This document shows positions 16,555 to 23,845 of a DNA stretch of 30,832 nucleotides, piece after piece. Position numbers and translations under genes: made by a program. The DNA comes from a bacterium (GTDB lineage: Bacteria; Spirochaetota; UBA4802; UBA5550), in assembly GCA_024224995.1 (NCBI GenBank), contig JAAENB010000038.1, forward strand, positions 1 to 30,832, in the 5' to 3' direction. How positions within the stretch are numbered: position 1 is the first letter of the stretch; each line of letters opens with the position of its first letter. The notes below the pieces were generated by a model that did not search any database, was not told the DNA's origin, and worked only from the letters and a program-made list of their open reading frames with translations.

Positions 16555-17772
16555 TCACCCCTCATGCACCCTGGCAAGCCCGCCGGTAGAAGTCTCCCGG
16601 TAGGAGCTTTTTAAATCATGGCCCGTTTCCAGCATGGTCTTTATCACTTCGTCAAAGGTTATCCGGTGATGCCCGTCCGAGAGCAGCGCGTATGCCGCGC
16701 AGTTTAGAGCCCGTACTGCTGCCATTGCGTTCCGTTCTATACAGGGAATCTGCACCAGCCCGGCTACGGGATCGCAGGTGAGCCCCAGGTGGTGTTCCAT
16801 ACCCATTTCCGCAGCGTATTCCACCTGGCGCGGAGTTCCGCCCAACAGCTGGGCTGCTGCTCCCGCTGCCATCGCGCAGGCCGTGCCAATCTCTCCCTGG
16901 CAGCCCACATCGGCCCCGGATACGGAGCCGTTTGTTTTCACGAGATTGCCAATGAGCCCGGCTGTTGCAAGGGCCCGGATTATTTTTTTCCCGGATATGG
17001 TATTGGTTTTTTTTAGGTGATATACTACCGAGGGGATCACGCCCGCGGCTCCGCAGGTGGGCGCGGCCGCGACCGTTCCGCCCGAAGCGTTTTCTTCGGC
17101 TACTGCCAGGGCGTAGGAAAAGACCAGGTTGGTATATTTTATAAACCCGGCCCGGTTTTTCGATTTGGCGTAAAACGATGAGGCTTTCCTGGGCAGGCCC
17201 AGCTCTCCGGGCAGTACGCCTTCGTTATCGAGCCCGCGCTTTATGGAAGCCCGCATTACTTTCCACACCTCCTTAAGGGTGTTCTCCAGGGGTGCCCCTT
17301 CCGTGTCAAATACATACTCCCAGAAGGTTTTGCCTGTTTCGTCAAGATGTGCGAGTATCTCCGTCATGGTGCCCAGGGGGTACACGACTGCGTCTCCGCT
17401 CTCATCCCCTATGGGTATTATAATTCCCTTTTCATTGGTTATGGTTCCGCCCCCGGTGCTGAATGCGGTCCATTCGCTTACGGTATTCCCGGACCTGTCA
17501 AAGGCTTCAAATTTCATCGCGTTGGGGTGCTGCGGCAAGACCTCTTCGGGCTTCCATATAAATTCGGTTGGTACGGGAGCAAAGACGCTCTGTATGGTCT
17601 GGTCTGTGAGGTGGCCTTTGCCCGTGGCTGCCAGGCTGCCGTAGAGGCTTACCCTGTAGCAGGCTGCCGCTGGTGTTCGTTTTTTAAAATCATACGCTGC
17701 CCGTTTTGGACCCATTGTGTGGCTGCTGGATGGCCCGGCGCCAATGCGGAAGACTTCTTTTATCGATTGCAT
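16555..17772 (-). CDS. sdaA: L-serine ammonia-lyase (iron-sulfur, single-chain)
   Basis: 405 residues. It would convert L-serine to pyruvate and ammonia in the cytoplasm using a [4Fe-4S] cluster as Lewis acid. The beta domain is N-terminal (GPSSSHTMGP, the family signature) and the alpha domain C-terminal (APTCGAAG, SVSGADVGCQGEIG, LTCDPVAGLVQIPC). Cys291, Cys333 and Cys344 have spacings of 42 and 11, the same spacings as the three cluster ligands of the Legionella enzyme (family knowledge). The C-terminal Cys tail found in some single-chain enzymes is absent; the protein ends VHEG. It is somewhat shorter than the roughly 455-residue E. coli enzymes. Start ATG has AGGGT 8 nt upstream. It is convergent with the LytTR gene and probably unrelated to the PKS operon. 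Confidence 0.93.
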   Translation of the reverse strand: MQSIKEVFRIGAGPSSSHTMGPKRAAYDFKKRTPAAACYRVSLYGSLAATGKGHLTDQTIQSVFAPVPTEFIWKPEEVLPQHPNAMKFEAFDRSGNTVSEWTAFSTGGGTITNEKGIIIPIGDESGDAVVYPLGTMTEILAHLDETGKTFWEYVFDTEGAPLENTLKEVWKVMRASIKRGLDNEGVLPGELGLPRKASSFYAKSKNRAGFIKYTNLVFSYALAVAEENASGGTVAAAPTCGAAGVIPSVVYHLKKTNTISGKKIIRALATAGLIGNLVKTNGSVSGADVGCQGEIGTACAMAAGAAAQLLGGTPRQVEYAAEMGMEHHLGLTCDPVAGLVQIPCIERNAMAAVRALNCAAYALLSDGHHRITFDEVIKTMLETGHDLKSSYRETSTGGLARVHEG

Positions 17773-17791
17773 GTTTTGTACCCTGTATATT

Positions 17792-17820
17792 AATATACTA
17801 AAATTTGGATAGGATGTCCA
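17792..17820 (-). promoter_or_regulatory. Putative promoter of the serine dehydratase gene
   Basis: On the minus strand TGGACA (17815-17820) and TATATT (17792-17797) are 17 nt apart, about 20 nt before the ATG. The hairpin element at 17842 starts directly upstream of the -35 box. Confidence 0.5.
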
Positions 17821-17841
17821 GTCCCGTGGGTATAATTTCCT

Positions 17842-18022
17842 TTTAAGAAACTTAATTTTGCTTGTGCGCGGGCCTGGAAGTAGTATGGGCTCTTTGGATT
17901 GCTGCGGAACTCGCTTTGCTCAAACAGTCCTCACAACCCAAAGAGCCCATACTACTTCCAGGCCAGATGCAGCTCGCAATACTATTTAGTTTCTGACGTA
18001 TTTTTTCCCTGTTCGACAGGGT
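17842..18022. repeat. Variable-stem hairpin element, copy A
   Basis: A 27-nt arm (17871-17897) is perfectly complementary to 17938-17964, extended by 3 bp after one mismatch, around a 32-nt loop (17902-17933) that contains CGGAACTCGC and GCTCAAACAG. The left flank (TTAAGAAACTTAATTTTG) and a right flank of about 50 nt, including ATGCAGC and a CCCTGT-TCG-ACAGGG mini-hairpin (18007-18021), recur at copy B (25543-25720). The outer 10 bp of the stem (GGCCTGGAAG) are also shared, but the inner roughly 20 nt of the stem differ completely between copies. The element is flanked by near-direct repeats TTAAGAAACTT (17843) and TTAAGAAAGTT (18032). It lies between divergent genes, so it is not a terminator for either. 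Confidence 0.85.
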
Positions 18023-18265
18023 CAGTTGCTCTTAAGAAAGTTCAAGGTTCGAGGTTTTTTATCCGAGGGTTAATTACCCGGAGCCTGCACAGAAACAGAC
18101 CCCGGTATCACCACAGTTTCTTTCGTATATTTTTCCCTGCATGTTTTTGTAAAAAAAACATGAAAATATAGCAAAAGCAAAAAAAAATTCAAAAAATTCA
18201 AAAAAAACCCAAAAAAAGCTCATTTTTTGGGTTTTATCCGCAGATTTCTCTTTTTTTGAGAAGAC

Positions 18266-18294
18266 TTGAGACGATTTTATAGTATATTTATAAA
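18266..18294 (+). promoter_or_regulatory. Putative promoter of the secreted hydrolase gene
   Basis: TTGAGA (18266-18271), a 17-nt spacer, then TATAAA (18289-18294). The predicted start near 18301 leaves a leader of about 135 nt, which is long compared with the other genes here. Confidence 0.55.
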
Positions 18295-18344
18295 AAGAAA
18301 TACCGACTGGACGGTTTTCGGGATGATTTAGAGCTGCTTATAAA

Positions 18345-18388
18345 GTGTGGAAATCTTGCAGGTTTCCACACCCCCACTTTGTGAGTGG
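18345..18388 (+). promoter_or_regulatory. Structured 5' leader hairpins
   Basis: GTGTGGAAA (18345-18353) pairs perfectly with TTTCCACAC (18363-18371) around the loop TCTTGCAGG. It is followed at once by a 5-bp hairpin CCACT (18374-18378) with AGTGG (18384-18388). Both lie in the predicted untranslated leader about 50-90 nt before the AAGGAGG ribosome site. It matches no riboswitch class I recognise; it could stabilise the mRNA or bind a regulator. Confidence 0.4.
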
Positions 18389-18437
18389 ATATAAATATAA
18401 TTTAAAATTTTTTTAATCACTAAGGAGGTCAAGTCTT

Positions 18438-19151
18438 ATGAAAAAATTACTTATTTCTACTATTATGGTACTGGCAGGAATCACCTTTCTTGCTTCCATG
18501 GCAGCGGCAGATACTTATTATCTGCACCTCGCGGGAAATTGTTCCAGCAACTGGGGAGATACCCTTGGCAGCTGGTCCAACAGTACTTCTATTAACTGCC
18601 AGGTTAATATGAATAACAGTATTTCCCAGGCTTCGGGAGAGCTGGAAGATTACCTGGATCAGTATTGTACCGGTGATGACTGGTGTTATATTATGAATTA
18701 CAGCGCCGGTGACGCGGTGCTTGGTTACACCCTTGCGAATGCGGCTGTTCAATATAATATTGTTTATGCTGCAACTGCTGCCGGAGCAGGCGGGGGAAGC
18801 GATATTGCTTTTTCAAATACCATGGCATCCTATTTTACCTGTGACCTGGCTGCCGATCTCGATCCCACAACAGTAAGGAACATGTATAATCATAACGATA
18901 CAAATAGCGCCACGATTTACCGTATCGGCGGATACGACGGCTGGTGGTATACCTCCTGGCTCCTCCCCGGTGAAGACGACGGCATTATTGCCTATCACTC
19001 TGCCGGAGCAAGTACCGGTACGGGAAGTTATAACAACCTCTGCGGATTTTCCCGCTGGACGAATCACCAGATAGCTTATACCTGCGGCGGTTATAATCTC
19101 GATCATTATGAAATAAAGACTAAATTTGTAGATCTCCTGGGTGGATACTAG
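18438..19151 (+). CDS. Secreted serine-hydrolase-like protein (putative alpha/beta fold)
   Basis: 237 residues, with a very strong ribosome site AAGGAGG 8 nt before the ATG. The signal peptide ends near MAAADT (about residue 24), so the protein is exported. The mature part starts YYLHLAGNCSSNWG, which resembles the first strand and oxyanion loop of alpha/beta hydrolases. CYIMNYSAGDAVLGY gives a nucleophile-elbow-like Ser89. GEDDGIIAYHSAG (Asp181) and LDHYEI (His223) stand where the acid and the histidine of a triad would be. The order Ser-Asp-His fits the fold, but this is by eye only. Seven or so Cys suggest disulfides. The next gene encodes a membrane-anchored protein that may be its partner. 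Substrate unknown; a lipase/esterase or peptidase-like activity is an inference. Confidence 0.75.
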   Translation: MKKLLISTIMVLAGITFLASMAAADTYYLHLAGNCSSNWGDTLGSWSNSTSINCQVNMNNSISQASGELEDYLDQYCTGDDWCYIMNYSAGDAVLGYTLANAAVQYNIVYAATAAGAGGGSDIAFSNTMASYFTCDLAADLDPTTVRNMYNHNDTNSATIYRIGGYDGWWYTSWLLPGEDDGIIAYHSAGASTGTGSYNNLCGFSRWTNHQIAYTCGGYNLDHYEIKTKFVDLLGGY

Positions 19152-19232
19152 GGGGAAGGTAATCGGTCGCCTCGCAGGCCTCGCAGGGCGGGGTGACCGG
19201 TAATCGGTTATTTTGGTTTTGGAGTAATAAAC

Positions 19233-20375
19233 ATGAATGTATTAAACAGCAATAATAAAAAAATTATGATTTTTTCGGCAGTGGGGGTTCTTGTTCTCTC
19301 TGTTCTGCTTGCCTGGCTGCTGCCGGGCGCGAATAATAATACCGATGGTTCCTGTAGTGAATGTGAGAAGAGTAAAACCGAGCAAGCAGTGGCCGTTGCA
19401 GCTTATACGGAAATGGAAGTAGAGCGGGAGTCTGTTCTTCCGGCAAATAAGATACTTGAGGATTATAAAAAAAGTTCAATATATCCTCCCAATTCCCGTC
19501 CCCTCACACCGGACCGGCTGGACCTGCTTAACCCGGATCACCGGTATGAAGTTCCTGTTTTTATTAACCGTGAGGACGGAACCGCCTATCTTTTTACCGC
19601 GGATAAACACCGGGTATTCGGCAATGAATCAATTACCTTTTCCTTAACCGCAGCCCGGGCTCTTTCTCCCGAAAAGCTGGATGACAATGGAAAGCTTCCT
19701 GTATCAATTATTTCCGCTTCTCTTTTAAAAGGGAGCAGTCCCCGGAAAGCCGAAAAGGTTTCCGCTCTTACTTTTGTAAACACAAATGATGACCTTGTAT
19801 ATACCTGTACAATTACCCCGGCGCAAAGCCCGGTAAACGAGTATCATGGCAGGCTGCTTGTATCAATCGAATTTGAATCGGCAAATGAAACCATGAAAAG
19901 CACTGTCGCTTTTGAATATTCCCCGGAAAGCTCTATCCCCGCTCTCTTTACCGGGAAATTTTCCGAATCAATTAAAGACGGCTCCCTGTATATATACGCG
20001 GAAATTGAGGTGAAACGCGAAGGTTTTTATATTTTCGACGCCAATCTTTATGACGCGGGTTCCGAGCCCGCAGCGTCTACCCGGCACAAACAAAAACTGC
20101 CCAGGGGAAAAACCACTATTCCGCTTCATTTCTTTGGCAAAGTCCTCATCGACAAAGAAGCTGCGGCTCCATTTAGCGTAAAAAATCTTCGCGGCTACCT
20201 GGTGCAAAGAGGAGAAACCCCGGGCAGGGCAGTAATCCCTCCCTGTACAAAAGAATATAAAACCGCCAATTATTCATTGGATCAATTTTCCGGTGAAGAA
20301 TATACCAGCGAATTCAAGCAGCGAAAGCTTGAATATCTCAAGAACGCCGCTGGAATAGAAACCGCTTCTAATTAG
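19233..20375 (+). CDS. Membrane-anchored periplasmic protein of unknown function
   Basis: 380 residues; GGAG lies 9 nt before the ATG. A single transmembrane segment (about residues 11-31) follows a short basic N-terminus, then a Cys pair (GSCSECEK), then a linker and a large predicted periplasmic domain rich in beta strands (for example YEVPVFINREDGTAYLF, YTCTITPA, LLVSIEFESA, LYIYAEIEVKREGFYIFDA). The middle resembles two Ig-like sandwich domains. The C-terminal 30 residues are charged and helical. I do not recognise a family. It lies 81 nt after the secreted hydrolase-like gene in the same direction, so it could retain, fold or inhibit that protein at the inner membrane; that is context-based guesswork. 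Confidence 0.75.
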   Translation: MNVLNSNNKKIMIFSAVGVLVLSVLLAWLLPGANNNTDGSCSECEKSKTEQAVAVAAYTEMEVERESVLPANKILEDYKKSSIYPPNSRPLTPDRLDLLNPDHRYEVPVFINREDGTAYLFTADKHRVFGNESITFSLTAARALSPEKLDDNGKLPVSIISASLLKGSSPRKAEKVSALTFVNTNDDLVYTCTITPAQSPVNEYHGRLLVSIEFESANETMKSTVAFEYSPESSIPALFTGKFSESIKDGSLYIYAEIEVKREGFYIFDANLYDAGSEPAASTRHKQKLPRGKTTIPLHFFGKVLIDKEAAAPFSVKNLRGYLVQRGETPGRAVIPPCTKEYKTANYSLDQFSGEEYTSEFKQRKLEYLKNAAGIETASN

Positions 20376-20505
20376 AAACCGGTCTCCTCCGGCGGGAAAC
20401 CGCTTTAAAAAAATAATTATTTATTTGTTGCCTTTTTAGGTCCTTCTCGTATGGAATGTACATTTCGTGGATTATGAAAGTTTAGTATAATATGAGGGTT
20501 TATTT

Positions 20506-20591
20506 ATGAAAAAAATGACCCGGTTCTCTGCTGGCTTTTAATTTTGGTATTGGCTGGCAGTATTAAAAATTATTATTGCAATAACCATTGA
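20506..20591 (+). pseudogene. Possible remnant of a small exported protein gene
   Basis: ATG at 20506 is preceded by GAGGG at good spacing and by TATAAT at 20486, yet the frame stops after 11 codons (20541). In another frame, from 20517 to 20591, the DNA reads DPVLCWLLILVLAGS, a signal-peptide-like hydrophobic stretch, before a stop. A single frameshift in the A-run near 20510 would join start and signal. The intergenic region 20376-20634 otherwise shows nothing but a weak GCGG-GAAA-CCGC hairpin at about 20392-20403. Confidence 0.25.
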
Positions 20592-20634
20592 AATAGTATA
20601 GAATAAGGGACAACTTTGTTAAAGGAACTATATT

Positions 20635-21636
20635 ATGAAAAAGATATTCAGGATTTTTGCGATTGTTTTAATCATGACATGGGCAAACAGCGCTTTTGCC
20701 GAAAAGATGCGGATTGCCGTAATTGATTTCCAGGCAAAGGATGTTTCAAAGAATGTAGCTCTGAAAGTCTCCGAACTTATAAGGAATGAAATGGTTGATG
20801 TTGGGAAATTTACAATAATAGAACGCGCCCAGATGAGCGCGATTTTGGGTGAACATGAACTCGCCCAAAGCGGGTGTACTGATGTTTCCTGCGCGGTGGA
20901 GGTTGGAAAGCTCATCAGCGCCAGGAAGATCCTGGTTGGTTCCGTAATGCAGCTGGGAAGGAAAATTATCATTTCCGGAAGGATCGTAGACGTTGAAAAG
21001 GGGGTCGCGGAATTCAGCACAAACCAGGAAGCCTATTCCCTGGACGACCTGTTCCGGGCGGTGAAAGAGTTTACCAAAAAACTCGCGTTGCGAATAGAGG
21101 GGAAAAGGGCGCCCCAGTATACGAACTATAACCAGACACGAAAGTATACCCCCCAGACCCCGGTAGACAGTACATTCTTTTTCATGATGGAAATGAGCTA
21201 TCTCAAACCCCTGGGAGGTTTTGCCGATATATCCGGTGCCGGTTACGGCATGGTGTTTGCTTTTGGAACAGAACTGACCCAGGAGTTGGTCATTGGACTG
21301 GATTTTGGCGCGTACATGTTTTTTGATATTGACGACACCTCTTCCTACGGCAGCAGCATGTATATGATCCCCGCGACACTTCGGGTCGATTTTGTCTTTA
21401 GCTTTGGATCATTCTATTTCAAACCCCTGGGCGGAGTAGGAGGGATGTACATAATGAGTACCGGTGATGTCGCCGGTAATGGTTTTGAACCTCTTTTTAA
21501 AGGAGGCGGTTCCCTGGGATTTAAGATCGGGGGCGGAATGCTTCTTGAGGCCAACGTCTGTTATGTGGGGATAATTGAAACCGGGGGACTGGTTTCAATG
21601 CTGGCGATTGGCGGCGGTTTTGGGTATAAATTTTAA
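20635..21636 (+). CDS. CsgG/LpoB-like domain protein with C-terminal outer-membrane barrel, copy 1
   Basis: 333 residues. The signal peptide is cleaved near SAFA-EKM. Residues about 24-160 form the CsgG-like nucleotide-binding-fold module (MRIAVIDFQ, then VSELIRNEMVDVGKF, IIERAQM, and RKILVGSVMQLG), as in curli-secretion and LpoB-type proteins. After a polar linker with NYNQTRKYTPQ, the last 150 residues are alternating beta strands ending GGGFGYKF with a terminal aromatic residue, the usual end of outer-membrane barrels. So a periplasmic module is probably tethered to a small barrel; the N-terminus has no lipid Cys, unlike true CsgG. Function unknown; transport, anchoring or envelope sensing are options. 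The paralogue at 22251 is nearly identical in the first half. Confidence 0.85.
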   Translation: MKKIFRIFAIVLIMTWANSAFAEKMRIAVIDFQAKDVSKNVALKVSELIRNEMVDVGKFTIIERAQMSAILGEHELAQSGCTDVSCAVEVGKLISARKILVGSVMQLGRKIIISGRIVDVEKGVAEFSTNQEAYSLDDLFRAVKEFTKKLALRIEGKRAPQYTNYNQTRKYTPQTPVDSTFFFMMEMSYLKPLGGFADISGAGYGMVFAFGTELTQELVIGLDFGAYMFFDIDDTSSYGSSMYMIPATLRVDFVFSFGSFYFKPLGGVGGMYIMSTGDVAGNGFEPLFKGGGSLGFKIGGGMLLEANVCYVGIIETGGLVSMLAIGGGFGYKF

Positions 21637-21650
21637 CAGGAGACGCTGTT

Positions 21651-22229
21651 ATGAAACTAATACCGGGAATAATAATCAGTCTGATATTGCTTGTAATAAT
21701 GATTGCAACAGGATGTGATAATATAATAAATACGGTTATTGACGCGAAGGAGAATCAATTGCAGTGCTCCGATAATGCCGGGGGGAAGATCTGTTATGAT
21801 CCCGTAACCGGGCTTACCTGGAAAAGGTGCAGCGAGCTGTCGACTGAAAATGATTCGTGCAGTTACAACTCTTCTCCCGGCTCATATAACTATTGCGACA
21901 GCAACGACGATACTTGTGAAACAAACAAGGTACTGAACGGGACCGCTTCCAGCCAGGCATATACCGTCTGCAATAATAATGCCCTTTCTTCGTATGGAGG
22001 AAAGAGCAGCTGGCGCGTAGCAACGATAGATGAACTTGATAACTTTTACGATAGATTTAGAGCTATTTACAAAAGCTATAATGTTGCTTTTGCAAAAACC
22101 GGTTATGATGTATGGTCGGCAACTGCTTATTCCGGCAGTACAAACACAGCTTATTATCTCACTTCCTCAGGAACTCAGGGCACTCAGACGAAAACAAGTG
22201 ACGATGACGTGCGCTGTGTTTCGGATTAA
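21651..22229 (+). CDS. DUF1566 (Lcl C-terminal domain) lipoprotein, copy 1
   Basis: 192 residues, starting 14 nt after the previous stop with AGGAG in between. The lipobox is IATGC, so Cys22 or close by is lipidated. The DUF1566 pattern is clear: CYDPVTGLTWKRCSE, then SQAYTVCNN, SWRVATIDELDNFYD and YDVWSATAYSG, ending DDDVRCVSD. This domain has a C-type-lectin/formylglycine-enzyme-like fold and occurs in surface lipoproteins. Eight or more Cys in the mature part suggest a disulfide-stabilised surface domain. It is likely co-transcribed and functionally linked with the barrel protein before it, because the pair is duplicated together downstream. Confidence 0.88.
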   Translation: MKLIPGIIISLILLVIMIATGCDNIINTVIDAKENQLQCSDNAGGKICYDPVTGLTWKRCSELSTENDSCSYNSSPGSYNYCDSNDDTCETNKVLNGTASSQAYTVCNNNALSSYGGKSSWRVATIDELDNFYDRFRAIYKSYNVAFAKTGYDVWSATAYSGSTNTAYYLTSSGTQGTQTKTSDDDVRCVSD

Positions 22230-22250
22230 ATACAATAGGGTGGTTGAATT

Positions 22251-23252
22251 ATGAAAAATTTAATCCGGGTCTGTATACTATTCTTCTTTGTAATTGGAGC
22301 AAACAATGCGTTTGCCGAAAAGATGCGGATTGCCGTAATCGATTTTCAGCCAAAGGATGTTTCAAAGAATGTAGCCATGAAAGTTTCCGAGCTCATCAGG
22401 AATGAAATGGTTGATGTTGGCAAATTCGTGATAATCGAACGTGCCCAGATGAGCGCGATTTTGGGTGAACATGAACTCGCGCAATCCGGGTGTACCGATG
22501 TCTCCTGCGCGGTAGAGGTTGGAAAGCTCATTAGCGCCAGGAAGATCCTGGTTGGTTCCGTAATGCAGCTGGGAAGGAAAATTATCATTTCCGGAAGGAT
22601 CGTTGACGTTGAAAAGGGCGTTGCCGAGTTCAGCACAAACCAGGAAGCCTCTTCCCAGGACGACCTGTTCCGGGCAGTGAAACAGTTTACCAAAAAACTT
22701 GCGTTGCGAATAGAGGGGAAAAGGGTTCCCCGGTATACGAACTATAACCAAACACGAAAGTATACCCAGCAGACCCCGGCAGACAGTACATTTTTTTTCA
22801 TGATGGAAATGAGCTATCTTCAACCCATTGGTGGTTTCGCGAGTGTATCCGGCGCCGGCATGGGATTGGTATTTGCTTTTGGAACTGAACTGAGCGAAGA
22901 ATTTGTCATGGGAGTGGATATTGGTTCCTATATGTTTTTTTCAGTTAATGATGGTAGTTCTTCTTATGACGAACTTATGTATATGTTTCCCGCCACCCTC
23001 AGAGTTGATTATATATTAAGTTTTGGGTCGTTTTATTTTAAACCCCTGGCCGGGGTGGGTGGCATGTATATTCTGTATTCGGGAAATGCGGGTAGTGGTT
23101 TTGAACCACTGGTAAAAGGGGGAGCTGCACTTGGCTATAAAATCGGGCTTGGCATGCTTCTTGAGGTTGACGTCAGTTATGTTGGTATTATTGAAACGGG
23201 CGGAATGGTTTCTATGCTGGCGATTGGCGGCGGTTTTGGTTATAAATTTTAA
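22251..23252 (+). CDS. CsgG/LpoB-like domain protein with C-terminal outer-membrane barrel, copy 2
   Basis: 333 residues, the same length as copy 1 and the same architecture: signal peptide cleaved near NAFA-EKM, CsgG-like module, NYNQTRKYTQQ linker, barrel ending GGGFGYKF. The CsgG-like half is almost unchanged from copy 1 at both DNA and protein level, while signal peptide and barrel strands have drifted (for example FASVSGAGMGLVFAFG against FADISGAGYGMVFAFG). GGGTGG-like purines about 10 nt before the ATG serve as ribosome site; the gene begins 21 nt after the first DUF1566 gene, so all four genes may be one transcript. Confidence 0.85.
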   Translation: MKNLIRVCILFFFVIGANNAFAEKMRIAVIDFQPKDVSKNVAMKVSELIRNEMVDVGKFVIIERAQMSAILGEHELAQSGCTDVSCAVEVGKLISARKILVGSVMQLGRKIIISGRIVDVEKGVAEFSTNQEASSQDDLFRAVKQFTKKLALRIEGKRVPRYTNYNQTRKYTQQTPADSTFFFMMEMSYLQPIGGFASVSGAGMGLVFAFGTELSEEFVMGVDIGSYMFFSVNDGSSSYDELMYMFPATLRVDYILSFGSFYFKPLAGVGGMYILYSGNAGSGFEPLVKGGAALGYKIGLGMLLEVDVSYVGIIETGGMVSMLAIGGGFGYKF

Positions 23253-23266
23253 CAGGAGACACAGTG

Positions 23267-23833
23267 ATGAAAATAATTCCGGGAATAATAATAATAAGTG
23301 TGATATTAATTGCAGCAGGATGTGACAATATAATCAATACGGTTATTGACGCGAAGGAGAATCAATTGCAGTGCTCGGATAATGCGGGTGGGAAGATTTG
23401 TTATGATCCCCTGACGAAACTAACCTGGAAAAGGTGCAGCGAGCTGTCGAATGATAATGACTCGTGCAGTTACAGCTCTTCTCCCGCCACATTTCAATAT
23501 TGTTCACTTCCTGACGATTCTTGTGACACAGACGATGTGCTGGATGGAAGCGGAGCCAGCCAGGCATATGACGCCTGTGAGAATCTTGTCCTTGCTTCAT
23601 ATGGAGGAAAGAACAGCTGGCGTGTAGGAACAATAGATGAACTTGATAGTTTTTACGATAGATTTAGAGCCATTTACAAAAGCTATAATGTTGCTTTTGC
23701 AAAAACCGGTTCCAATGTCTGGTCGGCATCTGCCGTCAGCTCATCATCTTCAGCATGGTATCTTGATAGCAGCGGTGTCAGGGGAAGTCAAATTAAGACA
23801 AGTGAGGATGACGTGCGCTGTGTGTCGGATTAA
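23267..23833 (+). CDS. DUF1566 (Lcl C-terminal domain) lipoprotein, copy 2
   Basis: 188 residues from ATG 23267. This start is chosen over GTG 23264 because it aligns with copy 1 (MKIIPG against MKLIPG) and sits at the same distance from AGGAG. The lipobox is IAAGC. The N-terminal stretch after the Cys (DNIINTVIDAKENQLQCSDN) is identical in the two copies; the middle differs, and the DUF1566 motifs (CYDPLTKLTWKRCSE, SWRVGTIDELDSFYD, VWSASAVSS, DDVRCVSD) are kept. It converges with the AraC-type gene, stop codons 12 nt apart, with no visible terminator in between. Confidence 0.88.
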   Translation: MKIIPGIIIISVILIAAGCDNIINTVIDAKENQLQCSDNAGGKICYDPLTKLTWKRCSELSNDNDSCSYSSSPATFQYCSLPDDSCDTDDVLDGSGASQAYDACENLVLASYGGKNSWRVGTIDELDSFYDRFRAIYKSYNVAFAKTGSNVWSASAVSSSSSAWYLDSSGVRGSQIKTSEDDVRCVSD

Positions 23834-23845
23834 ACTATGATTAAA

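Larger units (their letters stand above)
17773..18437. other. Intergenic region between divergent genes, rich in hairpins
   Basis: This 665-nt gap holds, from left to right, the minus promoter, hairpin element A, an unassigned stretch (18041-18120), an A/T hairpin of two facing ACATG-type arms around 18138-18162, an A-rich tract, a hairpin AAAACCCAAAAAA (18204-18216) with TTTTTTGGGTTTT (18223-18235), the plus promoter at 18266 and a structured leader. No credible open reading frame was found in it. Confidence 0.7.
20635..23833 (+). repeat. Tandem duplication of a two-gene unit
   Basis: The pair (CsgG-like barrel protein, DUF1566 lipoprotein) occurs twice in direct orientation with an offset of 1616 nt between the gene starts. 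Long stretches, such as 20861-21010 against 22477-22626, are nearly identical at DNA level, while the barrel half and the DUF1566 middle are clearly diverged. Intergenic ribosome-site segments (AACAGGAGAC) are also shared. Confidence 0.93.

Noticed and set aside
17842..18022. Hairpin A as a simple rho-independent terminator
   Set aside because: It lies between divergent gene starts, has a 32-nt loop and no T-run directly after the stem.
18301..18437. Leader of the hydrolase gene as a known riboswitch
   Set aside because: It shows hairpins but no conserved core of any riboswitch class that I can recognise.
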